From Bradyrhizobium sp. (lineage in GTDB: Bacteria > Pseudomonadota > Alphaproteobacteria > Rhizobiales > Xanthobacteraceae): 7,126 bases of DNA. Under the pieces are notes generated by a model. It did not search any database and was not told the DNA's origin. It saw only the letters and a list, made by a program, of their open reading frames with translations. The DNA is taken from NCBI GenBank assembly GCA_028290165.1, contig JAQGKJ010000705.1, forward strand, positions 1-7,126, read 5' to 3'. Below, piece after piece: positions 1 to 6,105 of this stretch (its first letter is position 1; the number at the start of each line of letters is the position of its first letter). The translations under genes were made by a program, and so were the position numbers.

Positions 1-1289
1 ACGAGCACCTGCTGCGCTGCGTCGGCTACCTGCAGGAGATCGAACGCGGCGGCAACGACGAATTCACCGTCGCCAGCGACCTGATGCGCAAGATTCGTCC
101 CGAGCACCGCGCGGTGATCTACATCTCCACGCTGCTGCACGACATCGCCAAGGGGCGCCCCGAGGATCACTCGATCGCCGGGGCCAAGGTGGCGCGGCGG
201 CTGTGCCCGCGGCTCGGATTCAGCGCCGCCGATACCGAACTCGTCGCCTGGCTGATCGAACAGCATCTCACCATGACCACTGTGGCGCAGTCGCGCGACC
301 TCTCCGACCGCAAGACCATCGAGAATTTCGCCGCCGTGGTGCAGTCGGTCGAGCAGATGAAGCTGTTGACGATCCTGACCACCGCCGACATCCGGGGGGT
401 GGGTCCCGGCGTCTGGAACGGCTGGAAGGCGCAGCTGTTGCGCACGCTGTATTACGAGACCGAACCGGTGCTGACCGGCTGCTTCTCGGAAGTGAACCGC
501 GCCAAGCGCATCGCGGCGGCGCAGGCGGAATTTCGGACGGCGTTCACGGAGTGGCCGGAGCAGGTTCTCAACGCGTACGTCGGGCGGCATTATCCGGCGT
601 ACTGGCTCAAGGTCGAACTGCCGCGCAAAATTCGCCACGCCCGCTTCCTGCGCGCCAGCGAGCAGGCCGGCCACAAACTCGCGATCAATGTTGGCTTCGA
701 CGAAGCGCGCGGCGTCACCGAGCTGACGATTCTGGCGACCGACCACCCCTGGCTGTTGTCGATTATCGCCGGCGCCTGCGCTTCCGCGGGCGCCAACATC
801 GTCGATGCGCAAATTTACACGACCACCGACGGCCGCGCGCTCGACACCATCGCGATCACACGGGAATACGACCGCGACGAGGATGAGGGCCGGCGCGCCA
901 CCCGGATCGGCGAGATGATCGAGGACGTGCTGGAAGGCAAATTGCGGCTACCCGAAGTGGTGGCGCGGCGTTCGGCGAGCCGCGGCAAGGCGCGGCCGTT
1001 CGTGGTCGAGCCGGAAGTCATCATCAACAACCAATGGTCGGACCGCTACACCGTGATCGAGGTGTCCGGCCTCGACCGCCCGGGGCTGCTGTATCAACTG
1101 ACGACCGCGATATCAAAACTCAACCTCAACATCGCCTCCGCCCACGTCGCCACCTTCGGCGAGCGCGCCCGCGACGTGTTCTACGTTACCGACCTGTTGG
1201 GCGCCCAAATCAACGCGCCGACACGACAAGCCGCGATCAAGAGCGCGCTGATCCACCTGCTCGCCAATGACGAGGCCGCGGCGGCGTGA
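1..1289 (+). CDS. glnD: GlnD, bifunctional PII uridylyltransferase/uridylyl-removing enzyme, C-terminal part
   Basis: This is the 3' part of glnD. The open frame runs in from the left edge (first whole codon at base 3), so the ATG at 84 is internal. 428 C-terminal residues are visible; full-length GlnD is usually about 900 residues, so the nucleotidyltransferase domain lies outside the window. The HD-type uridylyl-removing domain is seen: EHLL at the very start, LLHDIAKG (HD codons 138-143), EDHS (His near 168) and EQHLTM (His near 264). Two ACT domains follow, at about 715-860 (VTELTILATDHPWLLS) and 1044-1215 (YTVIEVSGLDRPGLL). By family knowledge GlnD adds UMP to PII proteins (GlnB/GlnK) and removes it according to glutamine level, and the ACT domains sense glutamine. 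The TGA stop is at 1287-1289, and the next gene converges 49 bases away. Confidence 0.95.
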   Translation, partial: EHLLRCVGYLQEIERGGNDEFTVASDLMRKIRPEHRAVIYISTLLHDIAKGRPEDHSIAGAKVARRLCPRLGFSAADTELVAWLIEQHLTMTTVAQSRDLSDRKTIENFAAVVQSVEQMKLLTILTTADIRGVGPGVWNGWKAQLLRTLYYETEPVLTGCFSEVNRAKRIAAAQAEFRTAFTEWPEQVLNAYVGRHYPAYWLKVELPRKIRHARFLRASEQAGHKLAINVGFDEARGVTELTILATDHPWLLSIIAGACASAGANIVDAQIYTTTDGRALDTIAITREYDRDEDEGRRATRIGEMIEDVLEGKLRLPEVVARRSASRGKARPFVVEPEVIINNQWSDRYTVIEVSGLDRPGLLYQLTTAISKLNLNIASAHVATFGERARDVFYVTDLLGAQINAPTRQAAIKSALIHLLANDEAAAA

Positions 1290-1322
1290 TTGGTGTTTTC
1301 AGAATAATCATCGACGCGATTT

Positions 1323-1344
1323 GCCTGGCCGCTCGGCGCTAGGC
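1323..1344. terminator. Weak stem-loop between convergent glnD and the DUF1330 gene
   Basis: GCCTGGC at 1323-1329 pairs with GCTAGGC at 1338-1344 (seven pairs, one a G-T wobble), leaving an 8-base loop. It lies in the convergent gap and covers the stop codon of the minus-strand gene (1339-1341). No T-run follows on either strand, so it is not a typical intrinsic terminator. A role in ending transcription is inferred from position only. Confidence 0.2.
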
Positions 1345-1767
1345 GGGAACTTCACCAAACGTCTTGCCGACGGCAAGCGGCGCCAAGCGGATCAGCCGAG
1401 AATCCTTTACCGCCGCCTGCCGATGCTTGACGGCTTCGCGATAGACCGGATCGCGGATCATTTCGACGAAGGCTCCGACACCAGGATATTCCGCAATAAA
1501 ACAATGATCCCAGCGCTCGTCGGACGGGCCGATCAGCATCAACTCGAACCGCCCCTGCCAAACGATCCTGCCGCCGAGGCGGGTAAACACCGGCCCGCTG
1601 TCGCGGCCATAGGCGGCATAGGCTTCCGCGCCGGTGGCGCTTCGCCCGTCAGGATAGGCGGCGCGATCGCGCAGCCGCACGAGGTTGAGCATGTGAATGG
1701 GGCCCTCGCGATTGGTGTCGCGAAACTCGGCGAATACTTCCCTGGTCGGATCGATATGGCCTGTCAT
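1339..1767 (-). CDS. DUF1330-family small protein
   Basis: The product is 142 residues, starting MTGHIDPTREVFAEF. The pattern GPIHMLNLVRLRDRAAYPDGR, then GAEAYAAYGRDSGPVFTRLGGRIVW, FELMLIGP and MIRDPVYREAVKHRQAAVKDSRLIRL fits the DUF1330 family, small dimeric alpha/beta-barrel (ferredoxin-like) proteins with no settled function. No signal peptide or membrane segment is seen, so it is probably cytosolic. I chose the ATG at 1767 rather than the longer frame from a GTG at 1803, because GAAGGA lies about 8 bases before the ATG and the 12 extra residues (MTVRRDPRRKNI) do not look like part of the domain. It is divergent from the DUF1304 gene and convergent with glnD. Family assignment is from recall of motifs; the biochemical role is unknown. 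Confidence 0.82.
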   Translation of the reverse strand: MTGHIDPTREVFAEFRDTNREGPIHMLNLVRLRDRAAYPDGRSATGAEAYAAYGRDSGPVFTRLGGRIVWQGRFELMLIGPSDERWDHCFIAEYPGVGAFVEMIRDPVYREAVKHRQAAVKDSRLIRLAPLAVGKTFGEVPA

Positions 1768-1871
1768 GATATTTTTCCTTCGGGGATCGCGGCGAACCGT
1801 CACGGCCTGCGCTGCCGCGTGCTAGCGTAATGACGAAGATGGCTTTGTCTGCGTCTTAGGGGGAGACCAAA
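1768..1871. promoter_or_regulatory. Divergent intergenic region, likely holding both promoters
   Basis: This 104-base gap separates the divergent starts of the DUF1330 gene (-) and the DUF1304 gene (+), so promoters for both must lie here or overlap the gene starts. Clear ribosome-binding sites are seen at each edge: GAAGGA on the minus strand just above 1767 and AGGGGGAGA on the plus strand at 1858-1866. I could not pick convincing -35/-10 boxes. Confidence 0.4.
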
Positions 1872-2234
1872 ATGAACGCAATCGCCAACATATTGGTGGC
1901 GCTGGTGGCCGTGCTGCATGGCTATTTTCTGGTGCTGGAGATGTTTCTCTGGACCAGGCCGCTGGGCCTGAAGACCTTTCGCAACACGCCCGGGAAGGCA
2001 GCCGATTCCGCGGTGCTGGCCGCCAACCAAGGGCTCTATAACGGCTTTCTCGCCGTGGGCCTGCTCTGGGGACTGGTTCAGGGCGTCCCCGCCTTTGCGT
2101 TTCAGATCAAGGTTTTCTTCCTGCTCTGCGTGATCGTCGCCGGCGCCTATGGCGCGTTGACCGTCAGCCGCAGGATTCTGTACGTGCAGGCCGCGCCCGC
2201 GGCGGTGGCACTGAGCCTGCTTTGGCTGGCGTAG
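1872..2234 (+). CDS. DUF1304-family small integral membrane protein
   Basis: This 120-residue protein is mostly hydrophobic, with four likely membrane helices at about residues 4-27, 53-72, 76-96 and 101-119. The first helix ends in LHGYFLVLEMFLW, followed by TRPLGLKTFRNTP and then AANQGLYNGFLAVGLLWG. This layout is typical of DUF1304 inner-membrane proteins, whose function is unknown. The start is well supported: AGGGGGAGA at 1858-1866 precedes the ATG by a few bases. The length matches the family, so the gene looks complete. It is transcribed away from the DUF1330 gene and is followed by a 145-base gap before the binding-protein gene, so it is probably its own transcription unit. Confidence 0.85.
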   Translation: MNAIANILVALVAVLHGYFLVLEMFLWTRPLGLKTFRNTPGKAADSAVLAANQGLYNGFLAVGLLWGLVQGVPAFAFQIKVFFLLCVIVAGAYGALTVSRRILYVQAAPAAVALSLLWLA

Positions 2235-2262
2235 GTTCGTTCACTATTCGCTATGGCATTGT

Positions 2263-2302
2263 CTTGCAACGCCAAATCCGTTCCTCCAGTATCCTTGCAA
2301 CG
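2263..2302 (+). repeat. Pair of 9-bp direct repeats CTTGCAACG, possible operator
   Basis: CTTGCAACG occurs at 2263-2271 and again at 2294-2302, a centre spacing of 31 bases (about three helical turns), upstream of the binding-protein gene. The second copy contains TTGCAA, which could also serve as a -35-like element. Direct repeats on one helix face are a usual form of regulator site, but no regulator can be named and chance cannot be excluded. Confidence 0.3.
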
Positions 2303-2379
2303 ATGGCGTCCGGCTGGACTTGAATGAAGTCGCCGGACCAGACCGTGGGCACAATCACAAACAGAGGGAGCGCAGCGAT

Positions 2380-3606
2380 ATGAGGAACGGCATTTTCCAT
2401 CTGCTCACCGGAATCGCGGTTGCCATTGCGCTGTCGGCATCGCCGGCATCAGCGCAAAACAAATATGACCCCGGTGCGACCGATACCGAGATCAAGATCG
2501 GCCAGACCGTGCCGTTCAGCGGACCCGCCTCAGCCTACGCAACCATCGGCAAGGCCCAGGCGGCCTACATCAAGATGATCAATGATCAGGGCGGCGTGAA
2601 CGGCCGCAAGATCACCTTCATCCAGTATGACGACGCCTACAGTCCGCCGAAGACCGTCGAGCAGGTGCGCAAGCTGGTCGAAAGCGACGAGGTGCTCCTG
2701 ACCTTCCAGCTGATCGGCACGCCGTCCAACGCCGCCGTGCAGAAATACCTCAACGTCAAGAAGGTGCCGCAGCTGTTCGCCGGCACCGGCGCGTCGAAAT
2801 TCACCGACCCGAAGAATTTTCCCTGGACGATGGGATTCAACCCCAACTACCAAACCGAAGGACGTATCTATGCGCAGTACATTCTGAAGAACTATCCGAA
2901 CGCCAAGATCGGCGTGCTCTATCAGAATGACGACCTCGGCCGGGATTATATCACCGGGCTGAAGGCCGGGCTCGGCGACAAGGCCACCAGGATGATCGTC
3001 TCGGAAGCCTCCTATGAGATGACCGATCCGACCATCGACTCGCAGATCGTCCAGATGAAAACGGTCGGCGCCGATCTGGTGTTCGACGCGTCGACGCCGA
3101 AATTCGCGGCCCAGGCGATCAAGAAGATTGCCGATCTCGGCTGGAAGCCGGTGCATATCCTCGACATCAACGCCACCTCGGTGGGCGCGGTGATGAAGCC
3201 GGCCGGTCTTGAAAACTCCAAGGATGTCATCAGCGTCAACTACGGCAAGGATCCGCTCGATCCGACCTGGAAGGACGACGCCGGCATGAAGAAGTATTTC
3301 GAGTTCATGGCAAAATACTATCCGGAGGGCGACAAGGATTCGAGCTTCAACACCTACGGCTACTCGACCACGCAGCTGTTGATCGAGGTGCTCAAGCGCT
3401 GCGGCGACGACCTGACCCGCGACAACGTCATGAACCAGGCCACCAGCCTCAAGAACGTCCAGCTCGATCTGTCCCTGCCCGGCATCGTCAACAACACCTC
3501 GCCGACCGATTATCGGGTCAACAAGCAGTTGCAGATGATGAAGTTCAACGGCGAGCGCTGGGAACTGTTCGGACCGGTCATCGAGGATAGCGCCGACAGC
3601 GGGTGA
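2380..3606 (+). CDS. Periplasmic substrate-binding protein of a branched-chain amino acid-type ABC transporter (LivJ-like)
   Basis: The product is 408 residues. It starts with a Sec signal peptide, MRNGIFHLLTGIAVAIALSA, with a likely cut after ASPASA (residue 25). The mature part opens with TDTEIKIGQTVPFSGPASAY and continues with MINDQGGVNGRKI, YDDAYSPPKTVEQVRKLV, IGVLYQNDDLGRDY and FNTYGYSTTQLLIEVL. This is the two-lobed type I fold of the Peripla_BP_6 / LivJ group. It would capture a solute in the periplasm and deliver it to a LivHMGF-type transporter, but no permease or ATPase gene is in the window, so it appears to be an orphan component. The substrate cannot be read from sequence; relatives bind amino acids, amides or aromatic acids. 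I chose the ATG at 2380 over an in-frame TTG at 2320 because AGGGAG at 2365-2370 is well spaced and the signal peptide then begins at residue 1. Confidence 0.92.
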   Translation: MRNGIFHLLTGIAVAIALSASPASAQNKYDPGATDTEIKIGQTVPFSGPASAYATIGKAQAAYIKMINDQGGVNGRKITFIQYDDAYSPPKTVEQVRKLVESDEVLLTFQLIGTPSNAAVQKYLNVKKVPQLFAGTGASKFTDPKNFPWTMGFNPNYQTEGRIYAQYILKNYPNAKIGVLYQNDDLGRDYITGLKAGLGDKATRMIVSEASYEMTDPTIDSQIVQMKTVGADLVFDASTPKFAAQAIKKIADLGWKPVHILDINATSVGAVMKPAGLENSKDVISVNYGKDPLDPTWKDDAGMKKYFEFMAKYYPEGDKDSSFNTYGYSTTQLLIEVLKRCGDDLTRDNVMNQATSLKNVQLDLSLPGIVNNTSPTDYRVNKQLQMMKFNGERWELFGPVIEDSADSG

Positions 3607-3615
3607 GGCTTGCGG

Positions 3616-3632
3616 GCCTAACTCCGTTAGGC
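3616..3632 (+). terminator. Short stem-loop just after the binding-protein gene
   Basis: GCCTAAC (3616-3622) and GTTAGGC (3626-3632) form a perfect 7-bp stem with a 3-base loop, starting 10 bases after the TGA of the binding-protein gene. No T-run follows, so it could be a 3' end protecting hairpin or a weak terminator. The call rests on position and symmetry. Confidence 0.35.
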
Positions 3633-3645
3633 GTCGACACCTGCT

Positions 3646-3739
3646 TCGTCATGCCCGGCCTTGTGCCGGGCATCCACGTCTTTTGCGGCCACCAAGCAAG
3701 AAAGACGTGGTTGGCCGGGACAAGCCCGGCCATGACGAG
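3646..3739. repeat. Nested palindromic intergenic repeat element (REP/BIME-like)
   Basis: The left arm (about 3646-3683, starting TCGTCATGCCCGG and ending CCACGTCTTT) is an imperfect inverted copy of the right arm (about 3702-3739, ending CCATGACGA), with 33 of 38 positions matching across an 18-base spacer. Each arm also folds on its own: ATGCCCGGC-CTTGT-GCCGGGCAT on the left and TGGCCGGG-CTTGT-CCCGGCCA on the right (read on the minus strand). Elements of this consensus are, to my knowledge, scattered in many copies through Bradyrhizobium and Rhodopseudomonas genomes. They are often mistranslated as peptides containing MPGLVPGIHV and AGTSPAMT, as happens here on the plus strand. It is best read as a mobile-type or structural repeat, not a gene. 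Confidence 0.85.
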
Positions 3740-3766
3740 GGGATTTACGCCGACGGTAGGGTTAAG

Positions 3767-3788
3767 ATGTTCTGAAAGCCTATGTTCT
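3767..3788 (+). repeat. ATGTTCT direct repeat, 15-base period
   Basis: ATGTTCT occurs at 3767-3773 and at 3782-3788, between the palindromic element and the PBP promoter region. It is short and may be chance; it could be a regulator half-site pair. It is noted because it lies about 110-130 bases before the PBP start. Confidence 0.15.
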
Positions 3789-3795
3789 CAGGCGC

Positions 3796-3824
3796 TTGCA
3801 CAACTATCGCCGCTTCGGCATTAA
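3796..3824 (+). promoter_or_regulatory. Possible sigma-70-type promoter for the PBP gene
   Basis: TTGCAC at 3796-3801 and CATTAA at 3819-3824 are 17 bases apart, a plausible but weak -35/-10 pair. The -10-like box overlaps the first TTAA of the array at 3821-3846, so a protein bound there could directly affect polymerase. This is inference from spacing alone. Confidence 0.3.
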
Positions 3825-3846
3825 CCATCGTTTAACACGGCTTTAA
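3821..3846 (+). promoter_or_regulatory. Tandem CtrA-type binding sites (TTAA-N7-TTAA-N7-TTAA)
   Basis: Three TTAA tetramers start at 3821, 3832 and 3843, an exact 11-base period. The first pair reads TTAACCATCGTTTAAC, a perfect match to the CtrA consensus TTAA-N7-TTAAC known from Caulobacter and other alphaproteobacteria, and its first half is the TTAACCAT half-site form. The array ends 47 bases before the ATG of the class A PBP gene. This suggests control of that gene by the cell-cycle response regulator CtrA; binding and its sign (activation or repression) are not shown by sequence. Confidence 0.6.
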
Positions 3847-3863
3847 ACCCCCTTCGTTACCTT

Positions 3864-3878
3864 CGCCCGCATCGGGCG
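3864..3878 (+). promoter_or_regulatory. GC-rich hairpin in the PBP leader next to a weak ribosome-binding region
   Basis: CGCCCG (3864-3869) and CGGGCG (3873-3878) form a perfect 6-bp stem with a 3-base loop, ending 15 bases before the ATG at 3894. Between the hairpin and the ATG there is no good Shine-Dalgarno sequence, only GTGGACGTGGCG. The hairpin may keep the start region open or limit ribosome access; it may also be a chance of high GC. Confidence 0.3.
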
Positions 3879-3893
3879 GCGTGGACGTGGCGT

Positions 3894-6086
3894 ATGGCGT
3901 GGGGCGGGAAAAAGGGCGGCGGACGCAAGGAGCCGCAATTCGGGCTCGCCGCTTCGCTTTCGGAATTGCGTCTTGGCCCGCAGGATCGCGTCGCGCGCGA
4001 CGACGGCGACAGGCCGAAGAAATCTCCCAAACGAAAATCACCCGAACCCGACGACGATCCGCCGCGCGAGCGAAAGCCGCGCGCGAACAAAACAAGCCGC
4101 AAGCGCAAGTCGGGGGGACGGGCGCGCGGCGGCCTCTATCGCCTGCTCTATTGGGGCGCGGTGCTCGGGCTGTGGGGCGCGATCGCGGTGGTCGGCGTCG
4201 TGGTCTGGGTCGGCGCGCATCTGCCGGCGATCCAGTCGCTGGAAATTCCGAAGCGGCCGCCGACGATCCAGATCGCAGGCGTCGACGGCAGCGTGCTGGC
4301 GACGCGCGGCGAAATGGCCGGCGCCAATGTGTCCTTGAAGGAGCTGCCGCACTATCTGCCGAACGCCTTCATCGCCATCGAAGACCGCCGGTTCTATTCG
4401 CATTACGGGGTCGATCCGCTCGGCATTTTGCGCGCGGCGATAACGAACGTCCTGCACCGCGGCGTCTCGCAGGGCGGCTCGACGCTGACCCAGCAGCTCG
4501 CGAAAAATCTGTTCCTGACGCAGGAGCGCACGCTGCAACGCAAGCTGCAGGAAGTCGAACTCGCGCTCTGGCTGGAGCGCAAGCATTCGAAATCGGAGAT
4601 TCTCGAACTCTATCTTAATCGGGTCTATTTCGGCTCCGGCGCTTACGGCGTCGAGGCAGCGGCGCAGCGCTATTTCGGAAAGTCCGCCAAAAACGTCACG
4701 CTGGCGGAAGCCGCGATGCTGGCCGGCCTCGTCAAATCGCCGTCGCGGCTGGCGCCGAACCGCAATCCGGAGGGCGCGGAGAAGCGCGCACAGACCGTGC
4801 TGACCGCGATGGCCGACGCCAGATTCATCACTGACGCACAGGCGCAGGCCTCCATCGGGCATCCCTCATATAATGTGAAGGCGGCGGGCGCCGGCACTGT
4901 CAATTATGTGGCCGACTGGATCGGCGAAGTGCTTGATGACCTGATCGGCCAGATCGACCAGAACATCGTGGTCGAAACCACTATCGACCCGAAGCTACAG
5001 GGCGTGGCTGAAGCGGCGGTCATCGACGAACTCGCGGCGAAGAGCGTCAAATTCAATGTCAGCCAGGGAGCGCTGGTGGCGATGTCGCCGGACGGCGCGG
5101 TGCGCGCCATGGTCGGCGGCCGCAATTATGCCGAGAGCCAGTATAACCGCGCGGTCACGGCAAAGCGCCAGCCGGGATCGGCGTTCAAGCCGTTCGTCTA
5201 CCTCACCGCGATCGAAGCAGGCCTGAAGCCGGAGACGATCCGGCAGGATGCCCCGCTCGACGTCAAGGGATGGAAGCCCGAGAACTACAGCCACGAATAT
5301 TTCGGCGCGGTGACATTGACGCAGGCGCTGGCGATGTCGCTCAACACCGTCGCGGTGCGGCTCGGGCTTGAAGTGGGGCCCAAGAATGTGGTGCGCACCG
5401 CGCACCGGCTCGGCATTTCATCAAAACTCGAGGCCAATGCCTCGATTGCGCTCGGCACCTCGGAGGTCTCGCTGACCGAGTTGGTCGGCGCCTATGCGCC
5501 GTTCGCCAATGGCGGCCAGGGCGTCTCCCCGCATGTCGTGACCAGGATCCGCACCACCGAGGGCAAGATCCTTTACGCGCGGCAGCCCGACCAGCTCGGC
5601 CAGGTGATCGAACCGCGCAACGTCGCGATGATGAACACCATGATGCAGGAGACGCTGCTCTCCGGCACCGCGCGCAAGGCGGAGATTCCGGGCTGGATGG
5701 CCGCCGGCAAGACCGGCACCAGCCAGGATTTCCGCGACGCCTGGTTCATCGGCTATACGGCGAACCTCGTCACCGGCGTCTGGCTCGGCAACGACGACAA
5801 TTCGCCGACCAGGAAGGCGACGGGCGGCGGCTTGCCGGTGGAAGTCTGGACTCGTTTCATGAAGGCCGCCCATCAGGGCGTGCCGGTCGCTGGCTTGCCG
5901 AACTCGCAAGCAGGCGGTTTCTTCTCGACCGTCGCGCAGGCCGTGTCACAAGCAAGCACACCCCCGGTCACCGCACCCATCTCCGCAAGCACCGTCGGCA
6001 GAACGCCGCCGACGCGCACGTCAGCGCGGCCGGAAGCGGCGGCGGGCCTGGACGGCTGGCTGATGGAGCGGCTGTTCGGACGGTAG
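3894..6086 (+). CDS. Class A penicillin-binding protein (PBP1A family), bifunctional transglycosylase/transpeptidase
   Basis: The product is 730 residues. A basic, probably cytoplasmic N-tail (residues 1-80, with Lys/Arg-rich 41-79) leads into one membrane helix at about 84-108, so the rest faces the periplasm. The GT51 glycosyltransferase domain (about 130-310) has EDRRFYSHYG with catalytic Glu163, QGGSTLTQQLAKNL (193-206), RKLQEVELALWLE and KSEILELYLNRVYFG. The transpeptidase domain (about 385-660) has the active serine in SAFK (Ser429, Lys432), SLN at 482-484 and KTGTS at 606-610. It would polymerise lipid II and crosslink the strands. The link between the domains is short, leaving no room for the OB-type insertion of E. 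coli PBP1a. The tail is Pro/Ser/Thr/Ala-rich (681-717) and ends in GLDGWLMERLFGR, a likely amphipathic helix. The ATG at 3894 has a poor Shine-Dalgarno region, but no better in-frame start is near. Confidence 0.95.
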   Translation: MAWGGKKGGGRKEPQFGLAASLSELRLGPQDRVARDDGDRPKKSPKRKSPEPDDDPPRERKPRANKTSRKRKSGGRARGGLYRLLYWGAVLGLWGAIAVVGVVVWVGAHLPAIQSLEIPKRPPTIQIAGVDGSVLATRGEMAGANVSLKELPHYLPNAFIAIEDRRFYSHYGVDPLGILRAAITNVLHRGVSQGGSTLTQQLAKNLFLTQERTLQRKLQEVELALWLERKHSKSEILELYLNRVYFGSGAYGVEAAAQRYFGKSAKNVTLAEAAMLAGLVKSPSRLAPNRNPEGAEKRAQTVLTAMADARFITDAQAQASIGHPSYNVKAAGAGTVNYVADWIGEVLDDLIGQIDQNIVVETTIDPKLQGVAEAAVIDELAAKSVKFNVSQGALVAMSPDGAVRAMVGGRNYAESQYNRAVTAKRQPGSAFKPFVYLTAIEAGLKPETIRQDAPLDVKGWKPENYSHEYFGAVTLTQALAMSLNTVAVRLGLEVGPKNVVRTAHRLGISSKLEANASIALGTSEVSLTELVGAYAPFANGGQGVSPHVVTRIRTTEGKILYARQPDQLGQVIEPRNVAMMNTMMQETLLSGTARKAEIPGWMAAGKTGTSQDFRDAWFIGYTANLVTGVWLGNDDNSPTRKATGGGLPVEVWTRFMKAAHQGVPVAGLPNSQAGGFFSTVAQAVSQASTPPVTAPISASTVGRTPPTRTSARPEAAAGLDGWLMERLFGR

Positions 6087-6105
6087 ACCTGGCAGGCACC
6101 AGGTC
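6086..6105. terminator. Stem-loop shared by the convergent PBP and minus-strand gene ends
   Basis: GACCTGG (6086-6092) pairs perfectly with CCAGGTC (6099-6105) around a 6-base loop. The structure includes the last base of the PBP stop codon and part of the stop codon of the small gene on the other strand (6104-6106). Symmetry and the tail-to-tail setting suggest a two-way transcription end. There is no T-run on either side, so intrinsic termination is uncertain. Confidence 0.4.

Noticed and set aside
1768..1803. 12-residue extension of the DUF1330 protein from a GTG
   Set aside because: No ribosome-binding site fits it, and GAAGGA is well spaced for the ATG at 1767.
1267..1830. 187-residue plus-strand frame opposite the DUF1330 gene
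   Set aside because: It is antisense to a recognisable family protein, overlaps the glnD end, and shows no domain or ribosome-binding site.
2320..2379. N-terminal extension of the binding protein from a TTG codon
   Set aside because: The added residues (NEVAGPDRGHNHKQRERSD) would precede the signal peptide, and a good AGGGAG site serves the ATG at 2380.
2530..3156. 208-residue minus-strand frame inside the binding-protein gene
   Set aside because: It is a high-GC shadow frame opposite a clear family member.
3603..3824. 73-residue open frame containing MPGLVPGIHV and AGTSPAMT
   Set aside because: It is the translation of the palindromic repeat element plus flanking DNA, begins with GTG inside the previous gene's end, and has no ribosome-binding site. 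This peptide is a well-known misannotation of the repeat.
3607..3893. Search for a small RNA or riboswitch in the longest gene-free stretch
   Set aside because: The structure seen is explained by the repeat element and short hairpins. No known riboswitch core, and no promoter plus T-run terminator pair framing an RNA, was visible.
4038..4862. 274-residue minus-strand frame inside the PBP gene
   Set aside because: Rich in Arg/Ala/Gln with no motif; an antisense shadow of the glycosyltransferase domain.
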